Part shown: in pieces, positions 36,423 to 46,307 of the stretch
Layout of the letters: each line of letters begins with the position of its first letter
How positions within the stretch are numbered: the stretch's first letter is position 1
DNA from: Secundilactobacillus silagei JCM 19001
GTDB lineage: Bacteria; Bacillota; Bacilli; Lactobacillales; Lactobacillaceae
Reading direction: 5' to 3'
Assembly (NCBI RefSeq): GCF_002217945.1
Contig: NZ_BCMG01000011.1
Location: forward strand, 1 to 64,000
Length of the DNA stretch: 64,000 bases
Program-made: the position numbers and the translations under genes
Notes under the pieces: model-generated
The model's database searches: none
Told to the model about the DNA's origin: nothing
The model's input: the letters and a program-made list of their open reading frames with translations, nothing else

Positions 36423-37304
36423 GTGATTGAACTTAAAAATGATGATTTACGCGTTAAGGTAAATGAACATGGTGCTGAGCTAAGTAGCGTTCAGAGTGTG
36501 GACGATAAGATCGAGTATATGTGGCAGGCGGACCCGAAGTTTTGGGGCCGTCACGCACCGGTCTTATTTCCCATCGTTGGTCGCTTAAAGGATGATCAGT
36601 ACACGGTTAACGGCAAGACCTACCATATGACCCAGCACGGCTTTGCTCGCGACATGGACTTTATGGTGATCGAACACGAAGATGATCACGCCGTTTTCCA
36701 GCTGAATGCTACTGATGAGACCCGCGAAAAGTATCCCTTTGATTTTGATTTAAGGGTATCCTTTACCCTTGAAGCACACACGCTGTCGGTTCATTATACG
36801 GTGACTAACCCCAGCAGCGATGTCACACTGCCATTTTCCATTGGCGGTCATCCGGCCTTCAACGTTCCTCTAGAACCGGGTCAGGGCGACTTTTCAGACT
36901 ACTTTGTGACCGTGGCACCCAAGAAGGCTTACCCGCAAATTCCGTTAGTGGGGCCGTACAATGACGTGAAGCACGAAAAGACGTTGAATTTGACGACGCC
37001 CATGACCCTTGACCATGATCTATTCGACCGGGACGCTTTGATCCTCGATCTAGACCACGTTGAAACCACGTTAATGTTAAGCACACAGTTGAATGATCAC
37101 GGGGTAGCCTTAACCCTTCAAAATGCGCCTTACGTGGGAATCTGGTCACCCTATCCTAAACGGGCACCATTCGCTTGTTTGGAACCATGGTGGGGCATCG
37201 CTGACAACGTTGACAGTGATGGTCAATTTACCCACAAGATGGATCTCCAGACGGCTGGACCGAAAAAATCCTTTAACGCCGGTTTTCAGATTCGTTTCTT
37301 CTAA
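36423..37304 (+). CDS. Aldose 1-epimerase family protein (LacX/YphB-like)
   Basis: A galactose mutarotase-like beta-sandwich protein of 293 residues. The start ELKNDDLRVKVNEHGAELSSV and the catalytic-site segments HGFARDMDF, GGHPAFNVPL (His) and CLEPWWGIAD (Glu) are visible. It is the LacX/hexose-6-phosphate epimerase-like branch. I choose GTG at 36423 with GGGG upstream; an in-frame start at 36399 is possible. Monocistronic, own promoter. Sugar substrate unknown. Confidence 0.88.
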   Translation: MIELKNDDLRVKVNEHGAELSSVQSVDDKIEYMWQADPKFWGRHAPVLFPIVGRLKDDQYTVNGKTYHMTQHGFARDMDFMVIEHEDDHAVFQLNATDETREKYPFDFDLRVSFTLEAHTLSVHYTVTNPSSDVTLPFSIGGHPAFNVPLEPGQGDFSDYFVTVAPKKAYPQIPLVGPYNDVKHEKTLNLTTPMTLDHDLFDRDALILDLDHVETTLMLSTQLNDHGVALTLQNAPYVGIWSPYPKRAPFACLEPWWGIADNVDSDGQFTHKMDLQTAGPKKSFNAGFQIRFF

Positions 37305-37320
37305 AATTTAAAATTAACCT

Positions 37321-37367
37321 AAAAAAGGAGCTATGCCAAAAAATGATTTTGACATAGCTCTACTTTT
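37321..37367. terminator. Bidirectional terminator between the epimerase gene and plsY
   Basis: GAGCTATG pairs with CATAGCTC, with CAAAA/TTTTG inside. The minus-strand side has the longer T run (six T), fitting plsY; the plus side has a short one. Confidence 0.8.
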
Positions 37368-37401
37368 GCCTATAAACTAGTAATTATGATGCTGCCGGCA
37401 C

Positions 37402-38037
37402 TTAGTCTTGTTTTTGTTGTTGTCGCTGCCGGCGTTTGTTGCCTAGACCAAACGAGACCATACTTTCCGTTCCGTTCTTGATGCGTACGATGTTCGTCCG
37501 GTGTCGCCAAAACACGAAAATCGTGAGGCAGACGGCTAAGACTGACAGGTACCAATCTTGAATGACGAAGCATAAAATTGTGATAATCGTAAAACTAATC
37601 ATTGACGCCAGGCTAACCATGCTGGTTAAATAGATAAGGCTAACAAAACAAGTTGCCGCGATCACAAAGAGCAACGGATTGTAAGCGAGTAACATCCCCG
37701 CACTGGTTGCAACGGCCTTACCGCCTTTAAAATGATCAAAGATCGAGACCGTGTGGCCAAGGATTGCCATCAGGCCAAACAGTAGCAGCATTGGTGAATG
37801 CGGACTAACGTGCAGAAACCAGACTGGTAATAGCGTGGCAACCGTGCCTTTGGCGAGATCTAAGACCAAAACGGCACTGCCGGCAACTGGGCCGAGTACC
37901 CGAAAGGTATTGGTGGTGCCAATGTTGCCGGAACCGGCTTTTCTGATATCGGTGTGAAAGAATCGTTTACCGATCCAGACACCGTTTGGAATCGCGCCTA
38001 AGAGGTAGGCAATTAATAATAAAAGTGCGAGTTTCAA
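37402..38037 (-). CDS. plsY: Glycerol-3-phosphate acyltransferase PlsY
   Basis: Membrane acyltransferase that uses acyl-phosphate to make lysophosphatidate, the first step of phospholipid synthesis. Family motifs are the AYLLGAIPNGVWIGK start, RKAGSGNIGTTNTFRVLG, GHTVSIFDHFKGGKAVATSAG, with about five membrane segments and a basic C-terminal tail. An ATG at 38052 has no upstream ribosome site, while GGAGGAA lies inside it eight bases before TTG at 38037, so I start at TTG, giving 211 residues. Confidence 0.94.
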   Translation of the reverse strand: MKLALLLLIAYLLGAIPNGVWIGKRFFHTDIRKAGSGNIGTTNTFRVLGPVAGSAVLVLDLAKGTVATLLPVWFLHVSPHSPMLLLFGLMAILGHTVSIFDHFKGGKAVATSAGMLLAYNPLLFVIAATCFVSLIYLTSMVSLASMISFTIITILCFVIQDWYLSVLAVCLTIFVFWRHRTNIVRIKNGTESMVSFGLGNKRRQRQQQKQD

Positions 38038-38175
38038 GTTCCATTCCTCCATTGTTATAATGACGTGTCACGGCTAATATTTTAGCATGTTTCCCAGGAC
38101 TTAACAGAATAATTTTAGCGGTCGCATGCTTTTAAAGTCAATCTCAAAATATAAAAATTGAAAGGGGTCTTTTTG

Positions 38176-40164
38176 GTGCCGAGTAAAAAAACAACTTATG
38201 ATGATTCATCGATCCAGGTTCTAGAAGGACTTGAGGCTGTTCGTAAACGGCCAGGAATGTATATTGGTTCGACTGATACCCGGGGATTACACCATTTAGT
38301 TTATGAAATCGTTGATAACGCGGTCGACGAAGCCTTAGCTGGTTTTGGTAAAGAGATCAACGTGGTCATTGAAGCGGATAACAGTATTACCGTCACTGAT
38401 CAGGGGCGCGGCATGCCAGTGGGGATGCACGCGTCTGGCAAGCCCACACCGGAAGTCATCTTAACGGTGCTGCATGCCGGCGGTAAGTTTGGCCAGGGCG
38501 GCTATAAAACGTCTGGTGGCCTGCACGGGGTCGGTGCCAGTGTCGTTAACGCGCTGTCTTCTGAACTGACCGTTAACATTGTGCGTGACGGCAAGATGTA
38601 TGAGCAGCAGTTTAAAGATGGCGGCCATCCGATGACAACGCTGATCAAAAAGGGCAAGACTCGCAAACCGACTGGCACCAAGATTCACTTTAAGCCGGAT
38701 AGTACCATTTTTACCACCACGGTCTTTAACTTTAATACGCTATCTGAACGGCTCCGTGAATCGGCCTTTTTGCTGAAGGGCGTTAAGATCACGCTGACTG
38801 ATAAGCGAAAGGATCAAGAACGCGAAGAAATTTATCATTTCGAAGACGGGATCAAAGAGTTCGTCGCTTATTTGAACGAAGATAAGGAGACCTTGGGCGA
38901 CGTCATGTACTTTGATGGCAGCAAACAGGGCGTTGAAGTGGAAGTAGCCGCGCAGTATAACGATGGCTACTCGGAAAACCTGCTCTCCTTTGTTAACAAC
39001 GTTCGGACACCGGATGGCGGGACTCACGAAGCTGGGATGCGCAGCGCCTGGACTAAGGCCTTCAATGAATATGCCCGCAAGGTCGGTTTGTTGAAGGAAA
39101 AGGATAAGAACTTAGACGGCTCCGATGTGCGTGAAGGCCTTTCAGCCGTCATTTCATTACGGGTTCCTGAAGAGATCCTGCAGTTTGAAGGTCAGACCAA
39201 GGAAAAGTTGGGCACACCAGAAGCACGGGCCATCGTTGACAGTGTTGTCAGCGAACAGCTGGGCTATTATCTAATGGAAAACGGTGAATTTGCCCAGATG
39301 CTGGTTCACAAGTCTCTGCGGGCCCGAACTGCCCGGGAGGCTGCTCGTAAAGCCCGTGATGAGACCCGTTCCGGTAAGAAACATAAGCATAAGGAACGGT
39401 TATTATCCGGTAAATTAACACCAGCACAGTCTAAGAATGCTGATAAGAACGAGCTCTTCTTAGTCGAAGGTGATTCTGCCGGCGGTTCTGCTAAACAGGG
39501 CCGAAACCGTAAATTCCAAGCTATTTTACCCCTACGCGGGAAGGTTTTGAACACTGAAAAGGCGAAGTTGGAAGACGTCATGAAAAACGAAGAACTCAAC
39601 GCCATGATCTACACGATCGGTGCGGGTGTGGGGTCGGAGTTTAACATTGAAGACGCTAACTATGACAAGATCATTATTATGACCGATGCCGATGATGATG
39701 GAGCCCATATTCAAATTTTGCTGTTAACGTTCTTCTACAAGTACATGCGGCCAATGATCAATGCCGGTCGCGTTTATATCGCGCTGCCACCACTGTACAT
39801 GATTCAAAAGGGCAGCGGTAAAAAGCAAGCCGATGAATACGCTTGGACTGATGAAGAGTTAGCTACCAAGACGAAGAATTTGAAGGGTTACAAGTTGCAG
39901 CGGTTCAAGGGGCTTGGTGAAATGGATGCCGAACAGCTCTGGGCAACCACGATGAATCCGGAAGGCCGGACGCTGGTGCGTGTTCGAATCGATGACCCAG
40001 CACTGGCTGAAAGACGAGTCACGACGCTGATGGGGGATAAAGTTGAACCTCGGCGGAAGTGGATCGAAGCAAACGTGGCTTTCACCATGGAAGAAGACGG
40101 CAGTATCCTCGATAATAATTTAGCGAATGAGGCGCATCACGAGCCGACATCAACGACGAAATAG
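38176..40164 (+). CDS. parE: DNA topoisomerase IV subunit B
   Basis: ATPase subunit of topoisomerase IV, which separates replicated chromosomes. The GHKL ATPase shows EIVDNAVDEALAG, VTDQGRGMPVG and GGLHGVGASVVNALS; the TOPRIM part has VEGDSAGGSAKQGRNR and MTDADDDGAHI. I start at GTG 38176, eight bases after AAAGGGG, giving 662 residues. parC follows after 20 bases. The IALPPLYMIQKG and PRRKWIEANV ends fit ParE rather than GyrB. Confidence 0.96.
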   Translation: MPSKKTTYDDSSIQVLEGLEAVRKRPGMYIGSTDTRGLHHLVYEIVDNAVDEALAGFGKEINVVIEADNSITVTDQGRGMPVGMHASGKPTPEVILTVLHAGGKFGQGGYKTSGGLHGVGASVVNALSSELTVNIVRDGKMYEQQFKDGGHPMTTLIKKGKTRKPTGTKIHFKPDSTIFTTTVFNFNTLSERLRESAFLLKGVKITLTDKRKDQEREEIYHFEDGIKEFVAYLNEDKETLGDVMYFDGSKQGVEVEVAAQYNDGYSENLLSFVNNVRTPDGGTHEAGMRSAWTKAFNEYARKVGLLKEKDKNLDGSDVREGLSAVISLRVPEEILQFEGQTKEKLGTPEARAIVDSVVSEQLGYYLMENGEFAQMLVHKSLRARTAREAARKARDETRSGKKHKHKERLLSGKLTPAQSKNADKNELFLVEGDSAGGSAKQGRNRKFQAILPLRGKVLNTEKAKLEDVMKNEELNAMIYTIGAGVGSEFNIEDANYDKIIIMTDADDDGAHIQILLLTFFYKYMRPMINAGRVYIALPPLYMIQKGSGKKQADEYAWTDEELATKTKNLKGYKLQRFKGLGEMDAEQLWATTMNPEGRTLVRVRIDDPALAERRVTTLMGDKVEPRRKWIEANVAFTMEEDGSILDNNLANEAHHEPTSTTK

Positions 40165-40184
40165 GTATGAAAGGAGTCTTTTGA

Positions 40185-42629
40185 GTGGCGGGAACTAAGA
40201 TTCAAGAGCTCACATTAGAAGAAGTTATGAGTGACCGGTTTGGTCGCTATTCAAAATCAATTATTCAAGAACGGGCACTTCCCGATATTCGCGACGGCTT
40301 AAAACCGGTTCAACGGCGCATTTTGTTTGCCATGAATAAGGATGGCAACACCTACGATAAGCCGTTTCGAAAATCAGCTAAGGCGGTAGGGAACGTCATG
40401 GGTAACTTTCACCCCCATGGTGACAGTTCCATCTACGAAGCCCTTAACCGCATGAGTCAGGACTGGAAAGTGCGCGAACCGTTGATTGAAATGCACGGTA
40501 ACAACGGTTCCATGGACGGTGATCCGCCTGCTGCCATGCGGTATACGGAAGCCCGCCTAAGTAAAATTGCCGGTGAAATGCTCCGCGACATCGATAAAGA
40601 GACCGTGGATATGGTCTTGAACTTCGATGACACGGAGTACGAACCAACCGTTTTACCAGCTAAGTTTCCCAATTTGCTGGTCAACGGTGCAACGGGGATT
40701 TCCGCCGGTTATGCCACGGATATTCCGCCGCATAACTTAGGTGAAGTGATCGATGCCTTGCTTTATTTACTGGACCATCCAAAAACTGACCTTGAGCATC
40801 TCATGCAGTTTGTGAAGGGCCCTGATTTTCCAACTGGCGGGATCTTACAAGGCATTGACGGCATCAAAAAGGCTTACGAAACTGGTCGTGGCCGGGTGGT
40901 TGTCCGGTCAAAGACCAGTATTGAAGAGTTACGTGGCAACAAACAGTTGATTCGGGTCAGTGAGATTCCTTATGAAGTCAATAAAGCCGTTCTCGTGAAG
41001 CGCATCGATGAGTTACGGTTGCTGAAAAAGGTGGACGGTATTTCAGAAGTGCGCGATGAATCTGACCGTGATGGACTATCCATTGCGATCGAACTTAAAC
41101 GTGATGTGGATGCCCAGGGAATTTTGAATTACCTATTCAAAAATACCGACCTGCAGGTAACCTATAACTTCAACATGGTGGCCATCACCCATAAGCGGCC
41201 AGAACACGTGGGCCTAAAGACGATTTTGTCAGCTTATCTGGAACACCAACAAGATGTGATCACTCGGCGAACTAAGTTTGATCTGGACAAAGCTTTGAAA
41301 CGCCAGCAGATCGTTGAAGGCCTGATCAAAGCTTTGTCAATCTTAGATCAAGTAATCGCCACGATTCGGGCAAGTAAAAACCGCAAAGATGCCCGTGACA
41401 ATTTAGTCGCCAGCTACGATTTTTCCGAGACGCAGGCCGACGCCATTGTGGCTTTACAGCTCTACCGGTTGACGAATACCGACGTCACGGCGTTAGAAAA
41501 AGAAGCCGCGCAACTCGCGAAAAACATTACCGGCTACAAAGAAATTCTGGCTGATCCTAAAGCGTTAAACAAAGTCCTGCGAAAAGAACTGCGTGAGATC
41601 AATAAGCAATACCGCAATGATCGTCGGACCGAGATTCAAGCGGAAATTACACCGCTTAAAATTTCAACTAAAGTCATGGTTCCGGACGAAGATGTTGTTG
41701 TACTGGTCAGCCGCGATGGTTATTTGAAACGCAGCGGGGTCAGATCTTATAAAGCTTCTGATCCAGAAGATAATGGCCTTAAGGACGAAGATTATCCGAT
41801 CTTTACGGAAAAGCTCAGTACGTTAGACCACTTGTTTATGTTTACCAATAAGGGTAATTTAATTTACCGGCCGGTTCACGAGATCACCGATGCCCGCTGG
41901 AAAGACACGGGTGAGCACATTTCTCAAACCATTGGCCTGGCTGATGATGAAGAAATTATTGCCACCTATGCGTTTAACACGCTGAAGGCACCTGGTGAGT
42001 TCCTGATTGCCACCGACGATGGCTACATCAAGCGCACGGTCTTTAAGAATCTATTACCAGGGCGGACGTACAAGTCCAGTGCTAAGATCTTTGAAAAATT
42101 AAAATCTGATCAAGCGAAGGTTGTCAATGTGACCTACCTGCCACAGCCGGCTAAAGCCTCCGTTTTACTAATGTCTCGATTCGGTTTTGCTTTACGCTAC
42201 GATCTGGCAGAAGTATCGATCAACGGGGCTAGAACGATTGGCGTTAAATCGATGAACCTGAGTGAGGGTGATTCGGTAGTTGATCTGCAGTTGGTTAACG
42301 ATGACGATACGGTTGCCTTGATTACCCAGCGGGGCGCCTTTAAGAAGATGCCAGCTAGTGAAATATCCGTGACGAGTCGGGCACGAAAAGGGGTACTAGC
42401 CCTGCACGCGCTTAAGTCTAAGCCGCACGAAATCGTTGATTTTATTAAACTTAAGGATGAGTCGTCACCACTAGAAGTCATTACTGATCGACGACGGCTG
42501 CACGATATCTTACCAGCGGAACATCCCATGAATAATCGTTATTCAAACGGGTCATTTGTGATCGATACCGAAGTAGAAGGAATTCCGGAAATGTTACGAA
42601 ATAAGCCAACTATTTTAACTTTATCTTAA
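40185..42629 (+). CDS. parC: DNA topoisomerase IV subunit A
   Basis: Breakage-reunion subunit of topoisomerase IV. The DNA-cleaving tyrosine is Tyr120 in AAMRYTEARLSKIA. The region associated with quinolone resistance reads HPHGDSSIYEAL (Ser81, Ser82, Glu85), an unaltered form. The C-terminal beta-propeller repeats occupy about residues 490-814. The start is GTG at 40185 behind AAAGGAG. 814 residues is normal for the family. Confidence 0.96.
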   Translation: MAGTKIQELTLEEVMSDRFGRYSKSIIQERALPDIRDGLKPVQRRILFAMNKDGNTYDKPFRKSAKAVGNVMGNFHPHGDSSIYEALNRMSQDWKVREPLIEMHGNNGSMDGDPPAAMRYTEARLSKIAGEMLRDIDKETVDMVLNFDDTEYEPTVLPAKFPNLLVNGATGISAGYATDIPPHNLGEVIDALLYLLDHPKTDLEHLMQFVKGPDFPTGGILQGIDGIKKAYETGRGRVVVRSKTSIEELRGNKQLIRVSEIPYEVNKAVLVKRIDELRLLKKVDGISEVRDESDRDGLSIAIELKRDVDAQGILNYLFKNTDLQVTYNFNMVAITHKRPEHVGLKTILSAYLEHQQDVITRRTKFDLDKALKRQQIVEGLIKALSILDQVIATIRASKNRKDARDNLVASYDFSETQADAIVALQLYRLTNTDVTALEKEAAQLAKNITGYKEILADPKALNKVLRKELREINKQYRNDRRTEIQAEITPLKISTKVMVPDEDVVVLVSRDGYLKRSGVRSYKASDPEDNGLKDEDYPIFTEKLSTLDHLFMFTNKGNLIYRPVHEITDARWKDTGEHISQTIGLADDEEIIATYAFNTLKAPGEFLIATDDGYIKRTVFKNLLPGRTYKSSAKIFEKLKSDQAKVVNVTYLPQPAKASVLLMSRFGFALRYDLAEVSINGARTIGVKSMNLSEGDSVVDLQLVNDDDTVALITQRGAFKKMPASEISVTSRARKGVLALHALKSKPHEIVDFIKLKDESSPLEVITDRRRLHDILPAEHPMNNRYSNGSFVIDTEVEGIPEMLRNKPTILTLS

Positions 42630-42743
42630 TTTTTATTAGTAATTAGTTATTTTTAGATTACAATAATTGCGTATTTCGCCAAAGATGGTTATTATGGTTT
42701 TGATAATAAAACATTTAGGACAACCTATCTAGGAGGTTCCCAC

Positions 42744-43703
42744 ATGAAAAGTAAACAAGAAAGTATCTTTTCGTCTAAAACACTGACTTATTTCTTACAA
42801 TTGTCGGAGACTATGAATTACACGCAGGCCGCACAGATTTTGGGTATTACGCAGCCGGCGTTGACCCAGCAGATCAAAAAATTGGAACGGACAGCTGGCG
42901 CTCGGCTATTTTATTCCGTGGGTAAGAAACTGCGGTTGACTGACGCCGGGTATACCATGTTAGATGCAACTCATCGAATCTACGATGTTTTAAACCAGGC
43001 ATCGGATGAGATTCAGCAATCGACTAGTGCCACTCAGGGTGATATTAATATTGGGATGCTGGCATCGGTTGAAGATAGCGTTTTTGAAGACTTTATGATC
43101 CAGTCATACCGCGAAAATCCTGAAGTTAAGATTACGCTGCACATGCTGACCCGTAAGGAAATCTGGGACAAGCTGGAAAACAACCAGATTGATCTGGCCA
43201 TCATGTACCTGCCGGATGAATCGATCAAGAATTGGAAACCATACGAATCTAAGCGCATTATCAGTGATGATCTGCTCTTTATTCACCATGATGAAAAACT
43301 CAGCAAGAAGAAACGGATCAAGTTTGCTGATACCCCCAACAAGCCGTGGGTCACTTATCCCGTTGATTACTACTTGAACCACGTAATGCGTGAATCCTTT
43401 AAGAACGCAATGGTCGATCTGCCAACCAGTGTGGCGCAATTTACCACACCGGGACAGCTATTGCAGTTCTCCGAACAGACCGGTGCCTACACGGCATTGC
43501 CGAACTCATTCGTGGTTGGTCAAGGCGAACAGCCCGATACTTGGACGGCTCGGTTTGAACCCAATATTCGGTTTGAATTAGCCTTTGTCTTCAGAACTGG
43601 GAAGGATAAGATTCCCCGTATTGGTCATTTCTTAGCACAATTTGATCAATATCTGAAAACCAAAGATTATTTGGCCCGTTTGCAGGAAATTCAGCAGAAT
43701 TAA
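42744..43703 (+). CDS. LysR-family transcriptional regulator
   Basis: A 319-residue regulator. The winged helix-turn-helix is at residues about 15-75 (NYTQAAQILGITQPALTQQIKKLE), followed by the effector-binding domain of type II periplasmic fold. AGGAGG lies before ATG. It is between parC and ppaC on the same strand, with no divergent target gene, so its regulon cannot be inferred from position. A TTATTAT/ATAATAA inverted repeat near 42687-42707 may be an autoregulatory site. Confidence 0.9.
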   Translation: MKSKQESIFSSKTLTYFLQLSETMNYTQAAQILGITQPALTQQIKKLERTAGARLFYSVGKKLRLTDAGYTMLDATHRIYDVLNQASDEIQQSTSATQGDINIGMLASVEDSVFEDFMIQSYRENPEVKITLHMLTRKEIWDKLENNQIDLAIMYLPDESIKNWKPYESKRIISDDLLFIHHDEKLSKKKRIKFADTPNKPWVTYPVDYYLNHVMRESFKNAMVDLPTSVAQFTTPGQLLQFSEQTGAYTALPNSFVVGQGEQPDTWTARFEPNIRFELAFVFRTGKDKIPRIGHFLAQFDQYLKTKDYLARLQEIQQN

Positions 43704-43760
43704 TAGTATGATTAATATGTAAAATCATAAATCATAATTGATATGAGGAGCGATAATTTT

Positions 43761-44690
43761 ATGTCAAAAGAACTTGTTTTTGGACACAAAAGTCCCGATA
43801 CTGATGCCATTGTTGCCGCTATGGCATACGCATATTTACAATCAAAATTAGGCTATGATGTTGAAGCCGTTGCACTTGGCGAACCTAATATGGAAACTAG
43901 CTTTGTTTTAAAGCATTTTGGCGTTGCTGCACCACGAGTCGTCAAGACGGTTTCAAACGAAGTCGATTCTGTCATGTTAGTTGATCACAACGAACCACAG
44001 CAATCTGCAGACGACATTGATAAAGTAACGGTTACCCACGTGGTTGACCATCACCGGATCAATGGTTTCAACACGGCTGCACCATTGTATTACCGTGCAG
44101 AACCAGTTGGCTGTGTCAGCACCATCATTACCAACATGTTTGCTGAAAACAAGATCGACATCCCAGCTCAATTAGCCGGTTTGATGCTGTCAGCCATTAT
44201 TTCTGACACCTTATTACTCAAGTCACCAACAACGACTGACAAAGATCGTGAAGCCGTTAAAGCACTGGCCCAAATTGCTGATGTGGATTATCAATCTTAC
44301 GGGATCGAAATGCTTAAAGCGGGGACTAATTTATCAGCTAAGTCTGATGCTGAATTGGTCTCAGGCGATGCTAAGTCATTTACCATGGCTGGCAAGAACA
44401 TTCGTATCGACCAGATCAACACGGTGGACTTGAACGATGTTATCAGTCGTGAAGATGGCATTAAAAAGGCGATGAGTGACGAAGCTGCTAAGGAAGGCTA
44501 CGACTTATTCTTAGTCTTAGCTACTAACGTTTTGGACAGCAACTCTGAACTATTCGTCTTTGGTGAACCAAAGGACATCGTTGAAAAAGCCTTTAACACG
44601 ACTTTGAAAGACGATCGTGCTAACTTGCCTGGTGTTGTCTCACGGAAGAAGCAAGTGGTGCCACCATTGCAAGAAGCTTTTGAAGGTTAA
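43761..44690 (+). CDS. ppaC: Manganese-dependent inorganic pyrophosphatase
   Basis: Family II pyrophosphatase (DHH superfamily), hydrolysing PPi. Metal ligands are in [20 protein letters not shown] and the DHH motif [11 protein letters not shown]; the C-terminal DHHA2 domain ends with [15 protein letters not shown] start at ATG 43761 behind GAGGAG; total 309 residues, the family length. Codon bias is strong, so expression is probably high. Confidence 0.96.
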   Translation: MSKELVFGHKSPDTDAIVAAMAYAYLQSKLGYDVEAVALGEPNMETSFVLKHFGVAAPRVVKTVSNEVDSVMLVDHNEPQQSADDIDKVTVTHVVDHHRINGFNTAAPLYYRAEPVGCVSTIITNMFAENKIDIPAQLAGLMLSAIISDTLLLKSPTTTDKDREAVKALAQIADVDYQSYGIEMLKAGTNLSAKSDAELVSGDAKSFTMAGKNIRIDQINTVDLNDVISREDGIKKAMSDEAAKEGYDLFLVLATNVLDSNSELFVFGEPKDIVEKAFNTTLKDDRANLPGVVSRKKQVVPPLQEAFEG

Positions 44691-44712
44691 TTGAAATCCT
44701 GAATCGTACGTT

Positions 44713-44748
44713 AAAAGAGCAGTCCAAGTCATTGGATTGCTCTTTTTG
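44713..44748 (+). terminator. Terminator after ppaC
   Basis: AAAAGAGCA-TCCAA pairs with TTGGA-TGCTCTTTTT around a four-base loop, one G·T pair. Confidence 0.9.
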
Positions 44749-44774
44749 TGTTACTAAATGATGATTCAAAAGGG

Positions 44775-44802
44775 TTGTTATGAGGCAATAAATTGGTATA
44801 AT
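44775..44802 (+). promoter_or_regulatory. Promoter for msrB
   Basis: TTGTTA, 16-base spacer, TATAAT. Confidence 0.65.
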
Positions 44803-44808
44803 GGGGCT

Positions 44809-44830
44809 AATAAATTGTACACAATTTATT
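44809..44830. promoter_or_regulatory. Perfect palindrome at the msrB transcription start
   Basis: AATAAATTGT and ACAATTTATT flank a two-base centre. It begins seven bases after the -10 box, where a bound repressor would block initiation. It does not match the PerR or Rex consensus known to me. Confidence 0.5.
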
Positions 44831-44862
44831 TAAATTGAAAAGTAAAGGAGCTGCTAATAATA

Positions 44863-45300
44863 ATGACAGAGAACGATAACAAATTACGTGAACAATTATC
44901 TCAGACAGCGTATGAAGTGACCCAGAACGCAGCCAGCGAAGCACCATTTAGCGGTGAATATGATCAATTTGATCAACCGGGAATCTACGTTGACGTGGTC
45001 AGTGGCGAACCACTGTTTAGTTCGCTTGATAAATATGATGCCGGCTGTGGCTGGCCATCATTTACTAAACCAATCGAAAAGAAAGCAGTCAAACGCCATT
45101 TGGATACGTCACATGGTATGTTTAGAACTGAAGTCCATTCAACGGATGCCACGTCACATTTAGGCCACGTGTTCACTGATGGTCCACAGGCTGCTGGCGG
45201 TTTAAGGTATTGCATCAATAGCGCAGCTTTAAAATTTATACCAGCCAATCAGCTGAAACAGGCCGGTTACGAGCAATATCAACCGCTATTTGAATCGTAA
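44863..45300 (+). CDS. msrB: Peptide-methionine (R)-S-oxide reductase MsrB
   Basis: Repairs oxidised methionine (R-sulfoxide) in proteins. Motifs: [49 protein letters not shown] and the catalytic Cys in [11 protein letters not shown]. The paired CxxC zinc cysteines of some MsrB proteins are absent, so it is the zinc-free form. 145 residues. The last seven codons lie in the first unit of a perfect 27-bp triplicate repeat. AAAGGAG precedes the ATG. Confidence 0.95.
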   Translation: MTENDNKLREQLSQTAYEVTQNAASEAPFSGEYDQFDQPGIYVDVVSGEPLFSSLDKYDAGCGWPSFTKPIEKKAVKRHLDTSHGMFRTEVHSTDATSHLGHVFTDGPQAAGGLRYCINSAALKFIPANQLKQAGYEQYQPLFES

Positions 45301-45360
45301 CGATTACAACCGCTATTTGAATCGTAACGATTACAACCGCTATTTGAATCGTAACGATTA
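45280..45360. repeat. Perfect 3 x 27-bp tandem repeat across the msrB stop codon
   Basis: Three identical 27-bp units at 45280-45306, 45307-45333 and 45334-45360. Each unit begins CAACCGCTATTTGAATCG and contains the 6-1-6 palindrome AATCGTAACGATT. Unit 1 encodes the last residues QPLFES and stop of msrB; units 2 and 3 are noncoding copies of that gene end. Confidence 0.97.
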
Positions 45361-45447
45361 GTAGGACGGTTGCAAATCCCATAAAATCACCGATAATAGA
45401 ATATAAGTAGGTATCTACGTTATTGGTTATTTAGGGAGCTGAGCCTT

Positions 45448-45822
45448 GTGTATAAAAAAACGGTTATTACGTCATGGATCACGGGCATCTGTCTATGTTT
45501 AATTACGGTAATTTCAGCATTGAGTCAACATCATTTATCGTATCAGAGCCTAGTGAGCGTTTTAAGTTACCTTGGCGTCTATGCAATTTCGCTGTATCTA
45601 GCAAAGCATAATGGGACTGAAAAAATCATTCTCACATTCGTTAACATTTTAGCTGTTGCCATGTTAACCGCAATGATGATCAACGCTGTAAGAAAGTATT
45701 CGGGATTAGTTACAGTGTCATTATTAGTGATTTGCGTGGTTGGTACGGTTACAGGCATCATGGCAATTTGGTTTAATAATCGGTTTGCAAAAGTTAATTC
45801 TGGAAAATCTAAAGAGCACTAA
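45448..45822 (+). CDS. Small multi-spanning membrane protein of unknown function
   Basis: A 124-residue protein with four hydrophobic segments at about residues 5-27, 35-53, 58-80 and 87-112 and a short charged C-terminus. The start is GTG at 45448 with AGGGAG nine bases upstream. I do not recognise a family. It follows the msrB tandem repeat and ends in a terminator-like hairpin. Confidence 0.7.
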   Translation: MYKKTVITSWITGICLCLITVISALSQHHLSYQSLVSVLSYLGVYAISLYLAKHNGTEKIILTFVNILAVAMLTAMMINAVRKYSGLVTVSLLVICVVGTVTGIMAIWFNNRFAKVNSGKSKEH

Positions 45823-45838
45823 TCATGGTGCTTTTTTA
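45811..45838 (+). terminator. Terminator after the small membrane protein gene
   Basis: AAAGAGCAC and GTGCTTTTTT pair around an eight-base loop that includes the stop codon. Confidence 0.7.
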
Positions 45839-45977
45839 TTTTGGCTATTTTGATTTAATTCAAGATGTTGAAATTAAGTTTGAAAAGATAAGCAAAGAAA
45901 GATTTATTACTGATGACATGTTAATGACTTGGTACGAGCATGAAAGTGACGACAAAAACGACGATATTAATTTGTAA
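45825..45977 (+). CDS. Doubtful 50-codon reading frame
   Basis: ATG GTG CTT at 45825 runs to TAA at 45977, encoding a 50-residue peptide with a hydrophobic start and an acidic end (EHESDDKNDDINL). The start codon lies in the loop of the terminator, and only a weak AAAGAG precedes it. It could be the remnant of a longer gene or chance. No family recognised. Confidence 0.2.
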   Translation: MVLFYFGYFDLIQDVEIKFEKISKERFITDDMLMTWYEHESDDKNDDINL

Positions 45978-46277
45978 TCATTTAAGCGCACATTTAGAAG
46001 CTATTCAGGAGTAGTCATTTGCTCTTTATCACTACTTTGAATAATACATATTATGTAAAGTAGAGCAAGTAATCAATGAGGTAGCACTATTTAACGATTT
46101 AATAACTTCCCTATTTTGTTTACTGCTTTCTAATTAGTTAAATAAAAAATGCACACAGATTCGTTAAATGAACTCAGTATTTAAATCACGTGTCTGAACA
46201 CACGACTCGTAGAACTACACATTAAATAAACGAACGTGTGTCGTATGAACGTCGAATAATAACCTATTTTGTGACGG

Positions 46278-46307
46278 TATCAGATCTGTCCTTATCAGAT
46301 CTGTCCT
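46278..46307. repeat. Two tandem copies of a 15-bp unit
   Basis: TATCAGATCTGTCCT occurs twice without a gap. Each copy includes the palindrome CAGATCTG. Confidence 0.9.
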
